Below the pieces are notes generated by a model, which saw only the letters and a program-made list of their open reading frames with translations, did not search any database and had not been told where the DNA came from. Below, in pieces: positions 46,959-54,960 of a stretch of DNA of 64,000 nucleotides. Numbering within the stretch: position 1 is the first letter of the stretch; every line of letters starts with the position of its first letter. Position numbers and translations under genes: made by a program. This DNA comes from Chitinophagaceae bacterium. Its GTDB lineage: Bacteria > Bacteroidota > Bacteroidia > Chitinophagales > Chitinophagaceae. The DNA lies in the NCBI GenBank assembly GCA_016708765.1, contig JADJFD010000001.1, positions 124,001 to 188,000 on the forward strand, given 5' to 3'.

Positions 46959-47897
46959 TTAAAAGATTTTTTTACGGAAGAAATACCAGCCGATTACTAG
47001 GGCAATACCTAATGATAAAAGCGAAACAATGTAAAACGCATATTTCGAATGTTCAAAGCCGCTGGGAACGTTCATGCCAAATAAACTGGCAATTAAAACA
47101 GGAAAAGTGAGAACGATGGTTATAACGGCTAATCTTTTTAAAACTTGGTTTTGATTATTGGCAATGATACTTGCAAATGCATCCAATGTGCTACTCAGGA
47201 TATTCGTATAAATATTTGCCATCTCAAGGGCTTGAGAATTATCTACAATCAAATCATTCAAAATTTCTTTTTCATCTTCATTTAAGCTTAAGAAACCTGT
47301 TCTTTCTAGCTTCATCATCAGCATTTCATTGGAGCGAAGAGCCGTTACCAAATAAACAAGGCTTTTTTGTATCCGCATCAATTGTAGCAAATGTTCGTTT
47401 TTGCTACTGTCATACAATTTTTGTTCAAATGTATTTCTGCGAAAATTAATTTCTTTCAGGTGCTCCATAAAATTCTGAACAATCTTTTCAAATATTTTCA
47501 ATACCATCATATTCCGTTTGTCTGGATGGCGGTTTTGAAAAGTGTTTAAGAATTTTTTTATAGCAGAATTTTCAAATGAATTAACCGTTACAATCTGATT
47601 ATGTGTAAGGATGATACAAATCGGAATAGTTATATAATATGCGTCACTCTCATTGAAAGAATTATTTTCCGTTGGAGTTTTGATAACGATCAGTTTTACA
47701 TTGTCATCTTCCTCATAACGACTTCTTTCGTCTATATCCAATGAGTCAGTAAGGAAGTCAATTGGAATATCCAATGAAGCTGACAGCTCTGTAAATTCTT
47801 CTTGCTTTAATGGAGGCAATACATTTACCCAAATCCCACTTTCGGGTTTGTCTATCTCTATCGTTTGCTGATTGATATTTTTGAAATACTGAATCAT
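46959..47897 (-). CDS. corA: CorA-family magnesium transporter
   Basis: 312 residues. A soluble N-terminal domain (about 1-250, with long helices EHLLQLMRIQKSLVYLVTAL), then two C-terminal transmembrane helices. The signature GMN is in LIASLFGMNVPSGFEHSKY near residues 272-290. Channels of this family conduct Mg2+ (or Co2+/Ni2+) as pentamers. Annotation as a divalent cation transporter is safe; the ion is by family only. Confidence 0.93.
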   Translation of the reverse strand: MIQYFKNINQQTIEIDKPESGIWVNVLPPLKQEEFTELSASLDIPIDFLTDSLDIDERSRYEEDDNVKLIVIKTPTENNSFNESDAYYITIPICIILTHNQIVTVNSFENSAIKKFLNTFQNRHPDKRNMMVLKIFEKIVQNFMEHLKEINFRRNTFEQKLYDSSKNEHLLQLMRIQKSLVYLVTALRSNEMLMMKLERTGFLSLNEDEKEILNDLIVDNSQALEMANIYTNILSSTLDAFASIIANNQNQVLKRLAVITIVLTFPVLIASLFGMNVPSGFEHSKYAFYIVSLLSLGIALVIGWYFFRKKIF

Positions 47898-48044
47898 GGG
47901 ATTGTTACAAGGCCTGCTACTTATGTTTCGGCATGCAAAGGTAAGCTTGCCCGGTTATAAAATGAATATTAAGTAATGAAAGACGGGCTTGCCCGGCTAC
48001 AAATTAAACAATAAGTAAACAAAGATGGGCTTGGAATTTAAGAT

Positions 48045-48587
48045 TTAGTCGTTCAGTCTTTCTTTAATTATATGAAGATGATGTTCGGTATGGTAAATTG
48101 TAAAATAGCACAGTTCTCTTAGCGTTAATTTTCCTAAAAGGGGATGTGGTGCCAGGTATTGATCAAGCTGGGTGTCTTTCCATTTGTTATTAATAGTACT
48201 TATCAGTATTTCCATTGACTTATTGAAAGAGTCTAATACTTTTTCTTTGCCAGTAATTTCATCAACTGGCTTTGCAACAAATCTTCCGCTGGCTCTGCCT
48301 CCTTGCTGCAGTTTTAATTGATACTTAGTAACCAATTCGTCATAACTAAGGGAAGGCCGGTTGGGTTTGCCAGCATAAATTCTGACAATGAATTTAGGAA
48401 GCCTATACGCCAACCTTGTCATATTAGCCGAAGTAATAAGATGTGAAACATTTTGGGCAATAGACCATTTTTCTGCAGGCTGCCTGAAAAAAATAGTAGA
48501 AGAAATTGTTGAGCAAAAATCAGAAAAATCTTTTCTAGATTTTTCCAAATGTTCAAGTATTTCCTGTTTGGTTTGGATAGTTGACAT
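48045..48587 (-). CDS. DinB-family protein
   Basis: 180 residues. EILEHLEKSRKDFSDFCSTI, then WSIAQNVSHLITSANMT with a first metal-ligand His, and C-terminal RELCYFTIYHTEHHLHIIKE with the HxxxH ligands near residues 166-170. These are the four-helix-bundle DinB/YfiT-type proteins, usually binding Ni or Zn, and often thiol-transferases. Function here unknown. Upstream of dapF in reverse order: it starts 3 bp after the dapF stop. Confidence 0.85.
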   Translation of the reverse strand: MSTIQTKQEILEHLEKSRKDFSDFCSTISSTIFFRQPAEKWSIAQNVSHLITSANMTRLAYRLPKFIVRIYAGKPNRPSLSYDELVTKYQLKLQQGGRASGRFVAKPVDEITGKEKVLDSFNKSMEILISTINNKWKDTQLDQYLAPHPLLGKLTLRELCYFTIYHTEHHLHIIKERLND

Positions 48588-48590
48588 AAT

Positions 48591-49379
48591 CTATTTTACT
48601 TGAACAGTTCCTTCATAAACTTTTTCGGCTGGGCCGCAAAGCCAAATATTTTCGTAGCGGCTATCATCAAGTCTGTCAAACTCTACTGATAACTTTCCGC
48701 CTAGAGTTTTTGCTTCTACTTCATTAAAACCATTTTCGTTGTGATAACAAACAAGAGCCGCAGCTGTCACACCTGTGCCGCAAGAGAAAGTTTCATCTTC
48801 TACACCTCTTTCAAAAGTGCGGACAATAATCTTGTCAACCTCTTCTAATTGCTCTACAAAATTTACATTGATACCCTCTTCTTCAAATTCTTTGCTATGC
48901 CGGATTTCATATCCTTTTTTAAATACATCCATTTCCATTACGTTAGAAGAAAGTTTGATATAATGTGGCGATCCTGTATCTAAAATAAAATCGTTATGAA
49001 ATTTTCTTATATTTTTTACATCGTACATTTTTAATGACACGATTCCGTTTGTATCTATCTCCGCCTCATGAGCTCCATCTGAAGCAAGGAAACGATATTT
49101 CTCCTTATGGATACCGAGATGATAGGCAAATTTTACTATACATCGTCCACCATTGCCACACATGCTGCCTTCCTTTCCATCAGCATTATAATATTTCATT
49201 TCAAAATCGAACCCATCTTTTTCATTTAACAACATCAATCCATCTGCACCAATGCCAAAACGTCGTAGACAAAGCCTATGTATCTGTTCAGTAGTTAAAG
49301 ATGAATACTCTTTCGTTCTGTTGTCCGCAAGAATAAAATCGTTACCGGTTCCCTGGTATTTGAAAAAATGTAATTCCAT
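48591..49379 (-). CDS. dapF: Diaminopimelate epimerase
   Basis: 262 residues. FFKYQGTGNDFILADNR, GSMCGNGGRCIVKFAYHLG (first catalytic Cys, residues 71-89) and DETFSCGTGVTAAALVCYHN (second catalytic Cys) are diagnostic. It converts LL- to meso-diaminopimelate for lysine and peptidoglycan. The start overlaps the stop of the upstream nucleoside phosphorylase gene by one base (ATG at 49379), so the two are probably coupled. Confidence 0.96.
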   Translation of the reverse strand: MELHFFKYQGTGNDFILADNRTKEYSSLTTEQIHRLCLRRFGIGADGLMLLNEKDGFDFEMKYYNADGKEGSMCGNGGRCIVKFAYHLGIHKEKYRFLASDGAHEAEIDTNGIVSLKMYDVKNIRKFHNDFILDTGSPHYIKLSSNVMEMDVFKKGYEIRHSKEFEEEGINVNFVEQLEEVDKIIVRTFERGVEDETFSCGTGVTAAALVCYHNENGFNEVEAKTLGGKLSVEFDRLDDSRYENIWLCGPAEKVYEGTVQVK

Positions 49380-50257
49380 TATATATTTTCTGAAAATATC
49401 TGAATAAATTTTTGAATAAGTTTTTCAACGGTTGCTTTACCATCCTTTGAAAATTCTTTAACTACTCTGTTAGCGACGATTGCATTTACAGCAAGACAAT
49501 TGTGTCCCAGTAATCTACCCAAACCATAGATGGCCGAAGTTTCCATTTCAAAGTTGGTGATACGATGCTGTCCAAATCGAAAATCGGTTAATCGATTAAC
49601 AAAGTTTGGATTTTTAATTCCTAATCGTAATACTCTTCCTTGTGGCCCATAGAAGCCTGGGCAAGTAACAGTAATTCCTTGGTGAAAATCTTTTACAAAA
49701 TGTTTTATGAGAGAGCCGGCTCCACTGCTGATATATGGATTTCCAATTTGTCCATGAACCTGAGTGTGTGTAATAAATGATTGAATCAATAGCTGTTCCT
49801 CGTCATTTTGTTCAAGTCTATAGAAATTTAAAAGGTTATCAACTCCTAATCCATGTGTTGAAGCAACAAAATGATCAACTGGAATATCAGCTTGTAATGA
49901 TCCCGAAGTGCCGATGCGTATAATATTTATTGATTTTAATTCTTTTTTTATTTCTCTTGTTTCGAAATCAATATTAACTAAAGCGTCAAGCTCATTTATT
50001 ACAATATCAATATTGTCTGGACCAATTCCGGATGAAAGAACCGTCAGCCTTTTGTTTCCAACCTTACCCGTATGAGTGATAAATTCTCTATGCTGCCTTT
50101 TTATCTCAATAGAATCAAAATGTTTGCTTACTTCATGAACTCTGTCAGGGTCGCCAACGGTAATCACTGTATCAGCAATTTCTTCGGGGCGGAGGTCAAG
50201 ATGGTAAATAGCTCCCCGGTTATTAATAATTAATTCAGATTCTGCAATACGGCTCAT
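49379..50257 (-). CDS. Nucleoside phosphorylase (uridine phosphorylase-like)
   Basis: 292 residues. ADTVITVGDPDRVHEVSKHF near residues 28-47, the phosphate- and ribose-binding segments VLSSGIGPDNIDIVINELDA and IIRIGTSGSLQADIPVDHF, and NFEMETSAIYGLGRLLGHNC near residues 236-255 follow the order of the PNP/UDP family NP-I. It cleaves nucleosides to base and ribose-1-phosphate in salvage; uridine is the likely substrate by family. Confidence 0.92.
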   Translation of the reverse strand: MSRIAESELIINNRGAIYHLDLRPEEIADTVITVGDPDRVHEVSKHFDSIEIKRQHREFITHTGKVGNKRLTVLSSGIGPDNIDIVINELDALVNIDFETREIKKELKSINIIRIGTSGSLQADIPVDHFVASTHGLGVDNLLNFYRLEQNDEEQLLIQSFITHTQVHGQIGNPYISSGAGSLIKHFVKDFHQGITVTCPGFYGPQGRVLRLGIKNPNFVNRLTDFRFGQHRITNFEMETSAIYGLGRLLGHNCLAVNAIVANRVVKEFSKDGKATVEKLIQKFIQIFSENI

Positions 50258-50371
50258 TTTTTATGGTTTAAGTAAAATGAAATGATGTAAAAAATGTATA
50301 TTTGCTGCCTTTCAGGTTCATCCCGATAAATATCGGCATAAAGTTAACAATCTGAAATAGAAAATAAGAAT

Positions 50372-50442
50372 GGTCCTTTGGCCGAGTGGCTAGGCAAAGC
50401 TCTGCAAAAGCTTCTACAGCGGTTCGAATCCGCTAGGGACCT
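50372..50442 (+). tRNA. tRNA-Cys (anticodon GCA)
   Basis: A 71-nt cloverleaf. Acceptor GGTCCTT pairs with AGGGACC and the discriminator is T, as usual for Cys. The anticodon loop CTGCAAA gives GCA. The T-arm is GCGGTTCGAATCCGC. CCA is not encoded. Confidence 0.96.
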
Positions 50443-50466
50443 CTGAAGATCGATGCACATCGATGC

Positions 50467-50510
50467 AAAAACCTGCTAACATTTGATTAGCAGGTTTTTA
50501 TTTTTTTTGA
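50467..50510 (+). terminator. Terminator of tRNA-Cys
   Basis: Strong hairpin AACCTGCTAA / TTAGCAGGTT with a 7-base loop and a long T-rich tract, 25 bp past the tRNA. Confidence 0.9.
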
Positions 50511-50576
50511 TGTCTGCAAATGCAAGCAAAATTGTGCAATCGGATGGTGTACTTTTGGTGTACTTTCTTTCTGGTA

Positions 50577-50790
50577 CCCCCGTTCGACTTTACATTTTGG
50601 GATTCGAACGAGTAAGTAAACACCCGTTCGATTTTAGGTCCGATTCGAACCGCTGTAGTTACTTAATTACCCGTTCGATTTCAGGTCCGATTCGAACCGC
50701 TGTAATAAAATTAATTACACCCGTTCGATTTCCAAAATCCCGACTCGAACGGCTGTAGTAGAAGTTAATTACCCCCGTTCGAATCTAATT
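50577..50790 (-). repeat. Array of palindromic repeats copying the tRNA-Cys T-arm in inverse orientation
   Basis: Four and a half units begin with CCGTTCGA at 50580, 50624, 50671, 50721 and 50775, so spacing grows from 44 to 54 bp. Most units carry a complementary TCGAAC(C/G)G in their second half and can fold into a hairpin. GATTCGAACCGCTGTAG (50642-50658) is the exact reverse complement of tRNA-Cys bases 50414-50430. The neighbouring copies have 16 matching bases, two mismatches or more. The array stands between the tRNA and a truncated tyrosine recombinase, so attachment or arm-type sites are the natural guess. Confidence 0.8.
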
Positions 50791-50877
50791 TGGTTCGTAT
50801 TGCATGCTATTGCACAACTCTGCACTTTGAATTACTACACCAGTCTGTGATTTTTATAACCTTTAAAATTTACAGTT

Positions 50878-51396
50878 ATGGCAGAATTACTCAACATCAG
50901 TTTTACTTTTTCATTTCGCACCTCTCACAACAACCAAGAGGGCAAATCGCCTATTGTTTTACGAATTACCTTCCGGGGTGAAAGGCGGGACATTTTCACC
51001 GGCTTATATTGTTTTAAGCAACATTGGGATGCTTCTTCAAAAAGAATATCCCGATTGGAAAAACAGGCAGGTACGATTAACAAGAATTTAGAAATGATTC
51101 TTCAAAGTGCTAAAAACAGCTTTGATGAAATGCGGTTTTCAAGGCAAGCTTTTACGATTGATGAATTAGTCGATAAGATTAAAGGGAAGGAGGAACGACC
51201 AACTTTACTAATTGACTATTTAAAAGAAGGGAATAGAAAAATGCTAAAGCGGGTAGGAACAGAGATTGTCAGAGCTACTTACAATAAGTATAACCGAAGT
51301 CTTCTCTACATGCAAGAGTTTCTTGAGACCGAGTATAAGGTCAAGAATCTCAGTTTACAAAAAATTGACATGGAACTGATTGAAAAGTATTTTTAA
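50878..51396 (+). pseudogene. Truncated tyrosine recombinase (N-terminal part)
   Basis: 172 residues. The N-terminus (ISFTFSFRTSHNNQEGKSPI, VLRITFRGERRDIFTGLYCF, WDASSKRISRLEKQAGTINK) is the arm-binding domain of Bacteroidota phage-type integrases, followed by the SAM-like core-binding domain (LLIDYLKEGNRKMLKRVGTE, YNKYNRSLLYMQEFLETEY). The catalytic domain with R-H-R-Y is absent: a stop follows LIEKYF, where a full-length protein would have some 220 more residues. Likely the remnant of the element that integrated at tRNA-Cys. Confidence 0.85.
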
Positions 51397-51859
51397 GTTG
51401 TCACTATTGTCATGAAAAATCAATGAATCATGTTTTATATTAGCTTATTCCAGTCTTTGCAGGAATATTCCGGAATCTGACAGAAGATGTTTAACCTATA
51501 TCAATAATCTTTTAATAAAATAAATAATCAAAATTCAGCTTGTGATGGATTATTCCGGAATAATCTGGAATAAAGGTTAGGGATGCTGTTCTATTCAATC
51601 AATAAGGATCTATTTAATTGAAATGCATACAGGTAATTCTAATATAATAAAGATTGATTTTCTCTACAGTGTAGCTTTAGAGACATTTTTATAATCAGTT
51701 TTTCTTTTATCAAATTTCATTTTTGTGAACTGTTGAGTCAAAATCGTTTATTATCAATTTTGGCGATTGAAAAGGGCAGGGGTTCGGATGGGGCAGTCTC
51801 CTTAAAAAAATCCATTTAAGTATATAATTATATATTCACCCTCTAAAATTTAATAGTTT
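51397..51859. other. AT-rich spacer after the truncated recombinase
   Basis: About 460 bp of AT-rich sequence with no protein similarity to the missing catalytic domain and no clear hairpin. GGAATATTCCGGAATCTGAC and a later TTCCGGAATAATCTGGAATA are related near-palindromes (about 51470 and 51551). Looks like deletion debris. Confidence 0.5.
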
Positions 51860-51994
51860 ATGAATGATGAAAATGAAAATTCACTTGAAACATTAAATAA
51901 TAGGAAATCGAATGAATTAACCATTAATGAGCAGATTGAGCTTTTTGCTGAGATTATTAGCAGCCATCTTTGTAATGAGGATAATTTAAATTAA
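51860..51994 (+). CDS. Small acidic ORF, 44 residues
   Basis: ATG at 51860 opens MNDENENSLETLNNRKSNEL, then TINEQIELFAEIISSHLCNE, ending at TAA 51992-51994. It is acidic with one amphipathic helix, of a kind frequently seen in Bacteroidota mobile elements. Coding status is uncertain; there is no obvious promoter. Confidence 0.4.
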   Translation: MNDENENSLETLNNRKSNELTINEQIELFAEIISSHLCNEDNLN

Positions 51995-52215
51995 AAGTTA
52001 TCAGATAAAGCTGATTGAACTGGAAAATCTTGTCTCATTGATCGTCAATTTCCAATCTGAATTGACCAGAATTATTGGCTTCTACTATTTGATGTAAGCT
52101 GGATTTAATTGGATATTTTATTCCAAGAATGTGGCATTGTCACCTTAACTATCAATTGCCATTCTAAATATTGAAAAACTGGTAATTTTTCACCTTTACC
52201 CCTTTTTGGGTAGGT

Positions 52216-52251
52216 TTATTTCGACATAAAATTAATTTTATGTCGAAATAA
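52216..52251. promoter_or_regulatory. Perfect 36-bp palindrome upstream of hipBA1
   Basis: TTATTTCGACATAAAATT is followed by its exact reverse complement. In RNA it would be an 18-bp hairpin with no loop, in DNA a symmetric protein-binding site. It lies about 90 bp before the hipB start, outside the operator-like repeats that are nearer to the gene. Confidence 0.6.
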
Positions 52252-52276
52252 TGATCAAATTTCATCATTAATAAAG

Positions 52277-52325
52277 TTTACAGTATAATGTAAATTATTG
52301 TTTACAAATATGCTATATTTGTAAA
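52277..52325 (+). promoter_or_regulatory. Operator-like inverted repeats and -7 element of hipBA1
   Basis: Two inverted repeats: TTTACA...TGTAAA (52277-52294) and TTTACAAATA...TATTTGTAAA (52301-52325). A TATATTTG element, fitting TAnnTTTG, lies inside the second at 52314. Binding of HipB there would block the promoter, the usual autoregulation in HipBA pairs; this is inference from layout. Confidence 0.6.
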
Positions 52326-52339
52326 ATATTATTAGCATT

Positions 52340-52657
52340 ATGAAGAAGCAAAAATCACAAGTATTACCTAGCGTCGAGAAAGTTCTTGTAGAATTTGGTG
52401 AAAATATCAAGCTTGCTCGATTGCGTAGAAAGTTTAGCACAACACAGATTTCGGAAAGGGCTAATATCAGTCGACCAACATTGCTTTCAATAGAAAATGG
52501 ACATCCTGGTGTAGCAATAGGATCCTATGCACAAGTGCTTTTTGTTTTAAACCTTGAAAAGGATTTGCTTAAAGTAGCTGAAGACGATAAACTTGGTAGA
52601 AAATTGCAGGATGCTGAATTAAACGTAAAAAAAAGAGCACCAAAGAAAAAGAGTTAA
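52340..52657 (+). CDS. HipB-type XRE antitoxin/regulator (module 1)
   Basis: 105 residues. A helix-turn-helix of the XRE type lies near residues 15-70 (FGENIKLARLRRKFSTTQIS, ERANISRPTLLSIENGHPGV). The basic C-terminal tail (KKRAPKKKS) may aid DNA or HipA contact. It ends 1 bp before the hipA start, so the pair is one operon with tight coupling. Palindromic operator-like sites lie upstream. Confidence 0.88.
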   Translation: MKKQKSQVLPSVEKVLVEFGENIKLARLRRKFSTTQISERANISRPTLLSIENGHPGVAIGSYAQVLFVLNLEKDLLKVAEDDKLGRKLQDAELNVKKRAPKKKS

Positions 52658-52658
52658 A

Positions 52659-53912
52659 ATGGCAACAAAAAAAAAAGAAATATTGGTCTATGCAGATTGG
52701 GTAGGCTTAAAAAAAACGGTACAAATAGGTTTACTTACGGTTACTCCAGCAAAAGGTAAAGAAAGTTTTTCATTTGCTTATTCAGAGGAATGGTTGCAGT
52801 CCGAGTTTTCACAAATAATCGATCCTGATCTGCAGTTGTATCCAGGTGTTTATTATCCAAGAGATGAAAAACTGAATTTTGGGATTTTCTTGGACTCCTG
52901 TCCCGATAGATGGGGAAGAGTATTACTACAGCGAAGAGAAGCGGCCATTGCTAAACGAGAGGGGCGATCCCCAAAAAAATTGCTGGAGTCGGATCTTTTG
53001 TTAGGCGTATTTGACGGGCATAGAATGGGAGCATTACGCTTTAAAGAGGATGAGGAAGGACCCTTTTTAAATAACAATAAGGAAATGGCATCACCTCCAT
53101 GGACTTCTTTAGGAGAACTGGAGCAAGCTAGCTTAAATTTTGAAGAGGACAACAGCAATGACCCTGCATACTTGCAGTGGATTAATATGTTAATTGCTCC
53201 GGGTTCCTCTTTAGGTGGCGCAAGACCAAAAGCAGGTGTCAGCGATGCAGCAAATAATTTATGGATAGCTAAGTTTCCGAGCAAAGATGATGAAAAGGAT
53301 ATAGCCGCCTGGGAAATGGTCGTGAATGAATTAGCTATCAATGCAGGCCTATATATGGCTGAAGGAATGCTAGCACAATTCAATCATAAATATCACACTT
53401 ACCTTACAAAAAGATTTGATAGAACCGATACCGGCGAAAGGATTCATTTCGCATCGGCCATGACGCTGCTTGGTTTTACTGATGGTAAAGGTTCCGAGGG
53501 TGCCAGTTACTTAGATATGGTGGAATTTATTTCAAAAAACGGAGTTGATGTTGAAAGGAATCTGAAAGAACTTTGGCGAAGAATTGTTTTCAGCATTAAT
53601 GTAAAAAATACAGACGATCATTTAAGAAATCATGGATTTTTGCTTACAGATAAAGGGTGGATCCTTTCACCTGCCTATGATATCAATCCTAACGAGTACG
53701 GTAAAGAATTAAGTTTGAATATTTCAGATAATGACAATTCACTTGCGCTTGATCTGGCTTTAGCCATGGCTTCTTATTTCAGATTAAATGCTGATGAAGC
53801 TAATGAGATAATCAACCAAGTTCATAACTCGGTAAAAGAATGGCGACATCTGGCGGCTAAATATGGAATTTCTTCTTCGGAACAGGAAAGAATGAAGGGC
53901 GCATTTTCATAA
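52659..53912 (+). CDS. HipA-family serine/threonine kinase toxin (module 1)
   Basis: 417 residues, full length. The N-terminal part (VYADWVGLKKTVQIGLLTVT) is the HipA N-domain. SSLGGARPKAGVSDAANNLW is the P-loop-like nucleotide-binding region, KFPSKDDEKDIAAWEMVVNE follows, and HTYLTKRFDRTDTGE then VKNTDDHLRNHGFLL hold the kinase catalytic Asp and metal-binding residues. HipA inactivates targets such as glutamyl-tRNA synthetase in E. coli; the target here is unknown. No lesion is seen, unlike module 2. Confidence 0.92.
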   Translation: MATKKKEILVYADWVGLKKTVQIGLLTVTPAKGKESFSFAYSEEWLQSEFSQIIDPDLQLYPGVYYPRDEKLNFGIFLDSCPDRWGRVLLQRREAAIAKREGRSPKKLLESDLLLGVFDGHRMGALRFKEDEEGPFLNNNKEMASPPWTSLGELEQASLNFEEDNSNDPAYLQWINMLIAPGSSLGGARPKAGVSDAANNLWIAKFPSKDDEKDIAAWEMVVNELAINAGLYMAEGMLAQFNHKYHTYLTKRFDRTDTGERIHFASAMTLLGFTDGKGSEGASYLDMVEFISKNGVDVERNLKELWRRIVFSINVKNTDDHLRNHGFLLTDKGWILSPAYDINPNEYGKELSLNISDNDNSLALDLALAMASYFRLNADEANEIINQVHNSVKEWRHLAAKYGISSSEQERMKGAFS

Positions 53913-54078
53913 AACAATCACACTAAATTTGTTTAACCCGATTGCTCAGCAACTTCATCTTTATTTTTTTGAATTCATGCAAATGCGGGAAAATCTTTTA
54001 GCTATTTTGTGAGTTTTTAACTCACAATTTCGATAAGAAAATAGGACAGTAAAATATCACATATTGGCGAGCACTTTC

Positions 54079-54176
54079 TATACCCGATAGGGTATAATTG
54101 CATCTATTTATTATATTTTATACCCGATAGGGTGTATAACAGAATATTTTCATATATTTATACCCGAAAGGGTATA
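54079..54176 (+). promoter_or_regulatory. Three TATACCC-N4-GGGTATA operators of hipBA2
   Basis: Inverted repeats at 54079-54096, 54119-54138 (GGGTGTATA variant) and 54159-54176 (GAAA centre) with the shared form TATACCCGATAGGGTATA. The third ends 3 bp before the hipB2 start codon, so a bound repressor would cover the translation start region. The centres are about 40 bp apart, close to four helical turns. Confidence 0.8.
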
Positions 54177-54179
54177 AAT

Positions 54180-54623
54180 ATGGCAAAGACATACGATAAC
54201 TACATTTCAAATTTTGTGAAATATAACAGGAGCAAGCTGCGTATAACTCAAGAAGAGTTAGCAGAGAAGGCTGGTGTTGGACTCCGCTTTATCAGAGAGT
54301 TGGAGCAAGGGAAAGAGACCTTAAGGATGGATAAGGTTAACCAGGTCTTAGCCTTGTTTGGATATCAAGTTGTGCCGGGAGGCGGAAGGATAAAAGATCC
54401 TTACGAGATATTGTTGGATCACTTTAACAGGAATGTGCATGTTTATTTAAAAAATAAAAATGTTTTAGTAGGGTTTTTAATTGAAGCAATAAATGAAGGT
54501 GCTGAAGTCAAAGCATGGAAATTTGTTTCCAATAAAAATGCTATCGAATATCAAAAAACAAAGGACGAGAAACTGGAGCAGATCATTGCACATTCCGATA
54601 TAGAAAATGTAGAAAATATATAA
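54180..54623 (+). CDS. HipB-type XRE regulator (module 2)
   Basis: From ATG 54180 the protein has 147 residues. NYISNFVKYNRSKLRITQEE, LAEKAGVGLRFIRELEQGKE and TLRMDKVNQVLALFGYQVVP are the XRE helix-turn-helix as in HipB. The frame is open upstream to 54132, but that would translate an operator, so the later start is taken. The C-terminal region (about 75-147) is unusual in length, with HVYLKNKNVLVGFLIEAINE, similar to a Fic/HipA-associated extension. Precedes the split hipA by 4 bp. Confidence 0.85.
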   Translation: MAKTYDNYISNFVKYNRSKLRITQEELAEKAGVGLRFIRELEQGKETLRMDKVNQVLALFGYQVVPGGGRIKDPYEILLDHFNRNVHVYLKNKNVLVGFLIEAINEGAEVKAWKFVSNKNAIEYQKTKDEKLEQIIAHSDIENVENI

Positions 54624-54627
54624 ACTT

Positions 54628-54960
54628 ATGCAACGTTCAGGCAAAGTATTTTTTAAAGACAGAGAGGCTGGAATTGTCTGGCAGGACGAAAACGGATATG
54701 GGTTTGAGTATAAGAAAGATTATTTACAAGAGAAGGATGCAGCTCCTGTAAGCCTTACACTTCCCCTGCGGGAAGAACCTTATCTGAGTAATACGATGAT
54801 TCCTTTTTTTGATGGATTGATACCTGAAGGATGGTTGCTTGATATAACCGTGAAAAACTGGAAAATAAATCCTAATGACAGAATGCAATTGTTATTGATG
54901 GCCTGTAAAGATTGTATCGGGGCTGTAAGTATTGAACCTAATAAAGCTAAAGAAGAATAA
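54628..54960 (+). CDS. HipA N-terminal-domain protein (module 2)
   Basis: 110 residues. GKVFFKDREAGIVWQDENGY, APVSLTLPLREEPYLSNTMI and PFFDGLIPEGWLLDITVKNW are the HipA N-terminal subdomain 1, encoded as a separate protein as in many Bacteroidota. It overlaps the start of the kinase part by one base (TAATG). It is thought to complete the HipA fold together with the following gene. Confidence 0.85.
   Translation: MQRSGKVFFKDREAGIVWQDENGYGFEYKKDYLQEKDAAPVSLTLPLREEPYLSNTMIPFFDGLIPEGWLLDITVKNWKINPNDRMQLLLMACKDCIGAVSIEPNKAKEE

Noticed and set aside
50577..50790. CRISPR array
   Set aside because: Units are palindromic and divergent, spacers are not unique, spacing drifts from 44 to 54 bp, and there are no cas genes.
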